Of a DNA stretch of 64,000 bases, positions 63,505 through 64,000 are shown in pieces; the first letter of the stretch is position 1, and every line of letters begins with the position of its first letter. Where the stretch lies: NCBI RefSeq assembly GCF_049243985.1, contig NC_135372.1:101025318-101089317 (forward strand), in the 5' to 3' direction. Position numbers and translations under genes: made by a program. The notes below the pieces were generated by a model that was given only the letters and a program-made list of their open reading frames with translations, had not been told where the DNA came from and did no database searches. The DNA is from Paroedura picta (Eukaryota > Chordata > Lepidosauria > Squamata > Gekkonidae).

Positions 63505-63960
63505 TCATTTATCCATCCATTTATTTATTGAATTTATACTGTGATTTGTTGGCTGCCACTCTCAGTTCATGGCAACTTACAGTCATAATACAGACTAAGC
63601 AATAAAACCCCCAGTTTAAAACCCCCACAATATAGCAACAATAAAACTGAACCAAGACAGCGGCCAACTGCTGCAACAGATGTTTCCTTCGCAGATACTG
63701 GACTCCACCTTGAGTGAAAAGGAAGATGCAATGACTAAGGTGGAGATTGTCTGAAAAAAGCCAGTGGAGGGATGGGGGGCAATGATCTCCCAAACCCCAG
63801 CCCCGACCAAACGCCTGGTGGAAGAGCTCCGTTTTGCAGGTTCTGCCAAACTGTGATGGCTATAGGGAGTCCTATGTTTGAGAAAGTGTTGGCTAATATG
63901 TGAGTGGTATCGGCAGTGATCTATAACGGCTGTTTTACACATGCAAGCTATCACTCAACA
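63505..63960 (-). mobile_element. L2/CR1-type LINE 3' end, minus strand
   Basis: On the minus strand ACCTGCAAAACGGAGCTCTT, CCACCAGGCGTTTGGTCGGG and the final AAGTTGCCATGAACTGAGAG, CAGTATAAATTCAATAAATA with ATGGATGGATAA match the 3' region of L2-class LINEs in reptiles. That region normally ends in an AATAAATAAATGGA-like tail. The 5' limit is unclear. Confidence 0.5.
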
Positions 63961-64000
63961 TTTCACTCATCTGGTGGTGAGGGTACTCATGTGAACTCTC

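Noticed and set aside
50791-64000. Expected human-type upstream neighbour (KLHDC8A, kelch repeats)
   Set aside because: No kelch-type exon wording is present in the 13 kb upstream of NUAK2, so the next gene, if syntenic, lies outside.

Overview
The window is vertebrate nuclear DNA, most probably from a squamate reptile (lizard or gecko; species not resolvable by eye). The evidence is its repeat mix: CR1 LINEs ending in ATTCTATG-type octamers, 5S-rRNA-headed SINEs, tRNA-headed SINEs with a Bov-B-like tail, L2 and Bov-B LINE pieces, several small hAT elements and a DIRS-type fossil. It holds one convincing protein-coding gene with spliced vertebrate exons; everything else is intergenic or intronic.

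The gene is NUAK2 (SNARK), an AMPK-related Ser/Thr kinase, on the minus strand at 34608-50281. Seven coding exons can be placed to the base. They join to 1938 nt (645 residues plus stop) with GT-AG introns and consistent phases. A CpG island with an E-box, inverted CCAAT box and GC boxes covers exon 1. Intron 1 is 6.7 kb and the remaining five introns are 0.3-2.4 kb. The kinase core is complete (glycine loop, [18 protein letters not shown]1-type T-loop Thr199). The last exon encodes the whole C-terminal tail, with one SILK and three GILK docking motifs for protein phosphatase 1.

Positions 1-34.6 kb, downstream of the gene, contain no recognisable gene but many mobile-element copies. They include a CR1 end, two copies of a ~0.9 kb terminal-inverted-repeat DNA element (781-1619 and 12989-13890), two Helitron-like ends (5.3-7.0 kb), an L2 LINE (20.0-21.3 kb), a SPIN/URR1-like hAT piece (24.9 kb) and a broken DIRS retrotransposon (25.6-26.9 kb). 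Positions 50.8-64 kb, upstream of the gene, are repeat-poorer intergenic DNA with a nested hAT/5S-SINE locus at 53.4-54.1 kb, an L2-type tail at the right edge and one AT-rich stretch that may be a conserved regulatory element.

The observations most worth a second look are: a 374-bp hAT element with a CpG-dense body, perfect 8-bp target duplication and a sister copy, sitting inside NUAK2 intron 3; a three-layer nest of insertions there; a near-perfect 27-bp fold-back in intron 4 whose loop copies sequence ~670 bp away; long direct repeats (61 and 43 bp) flanking ~320-345 bp segments; and the two copies of a TIR element that I cannot assign to a named family. I found no unfamiliar multi-gene system in this window.
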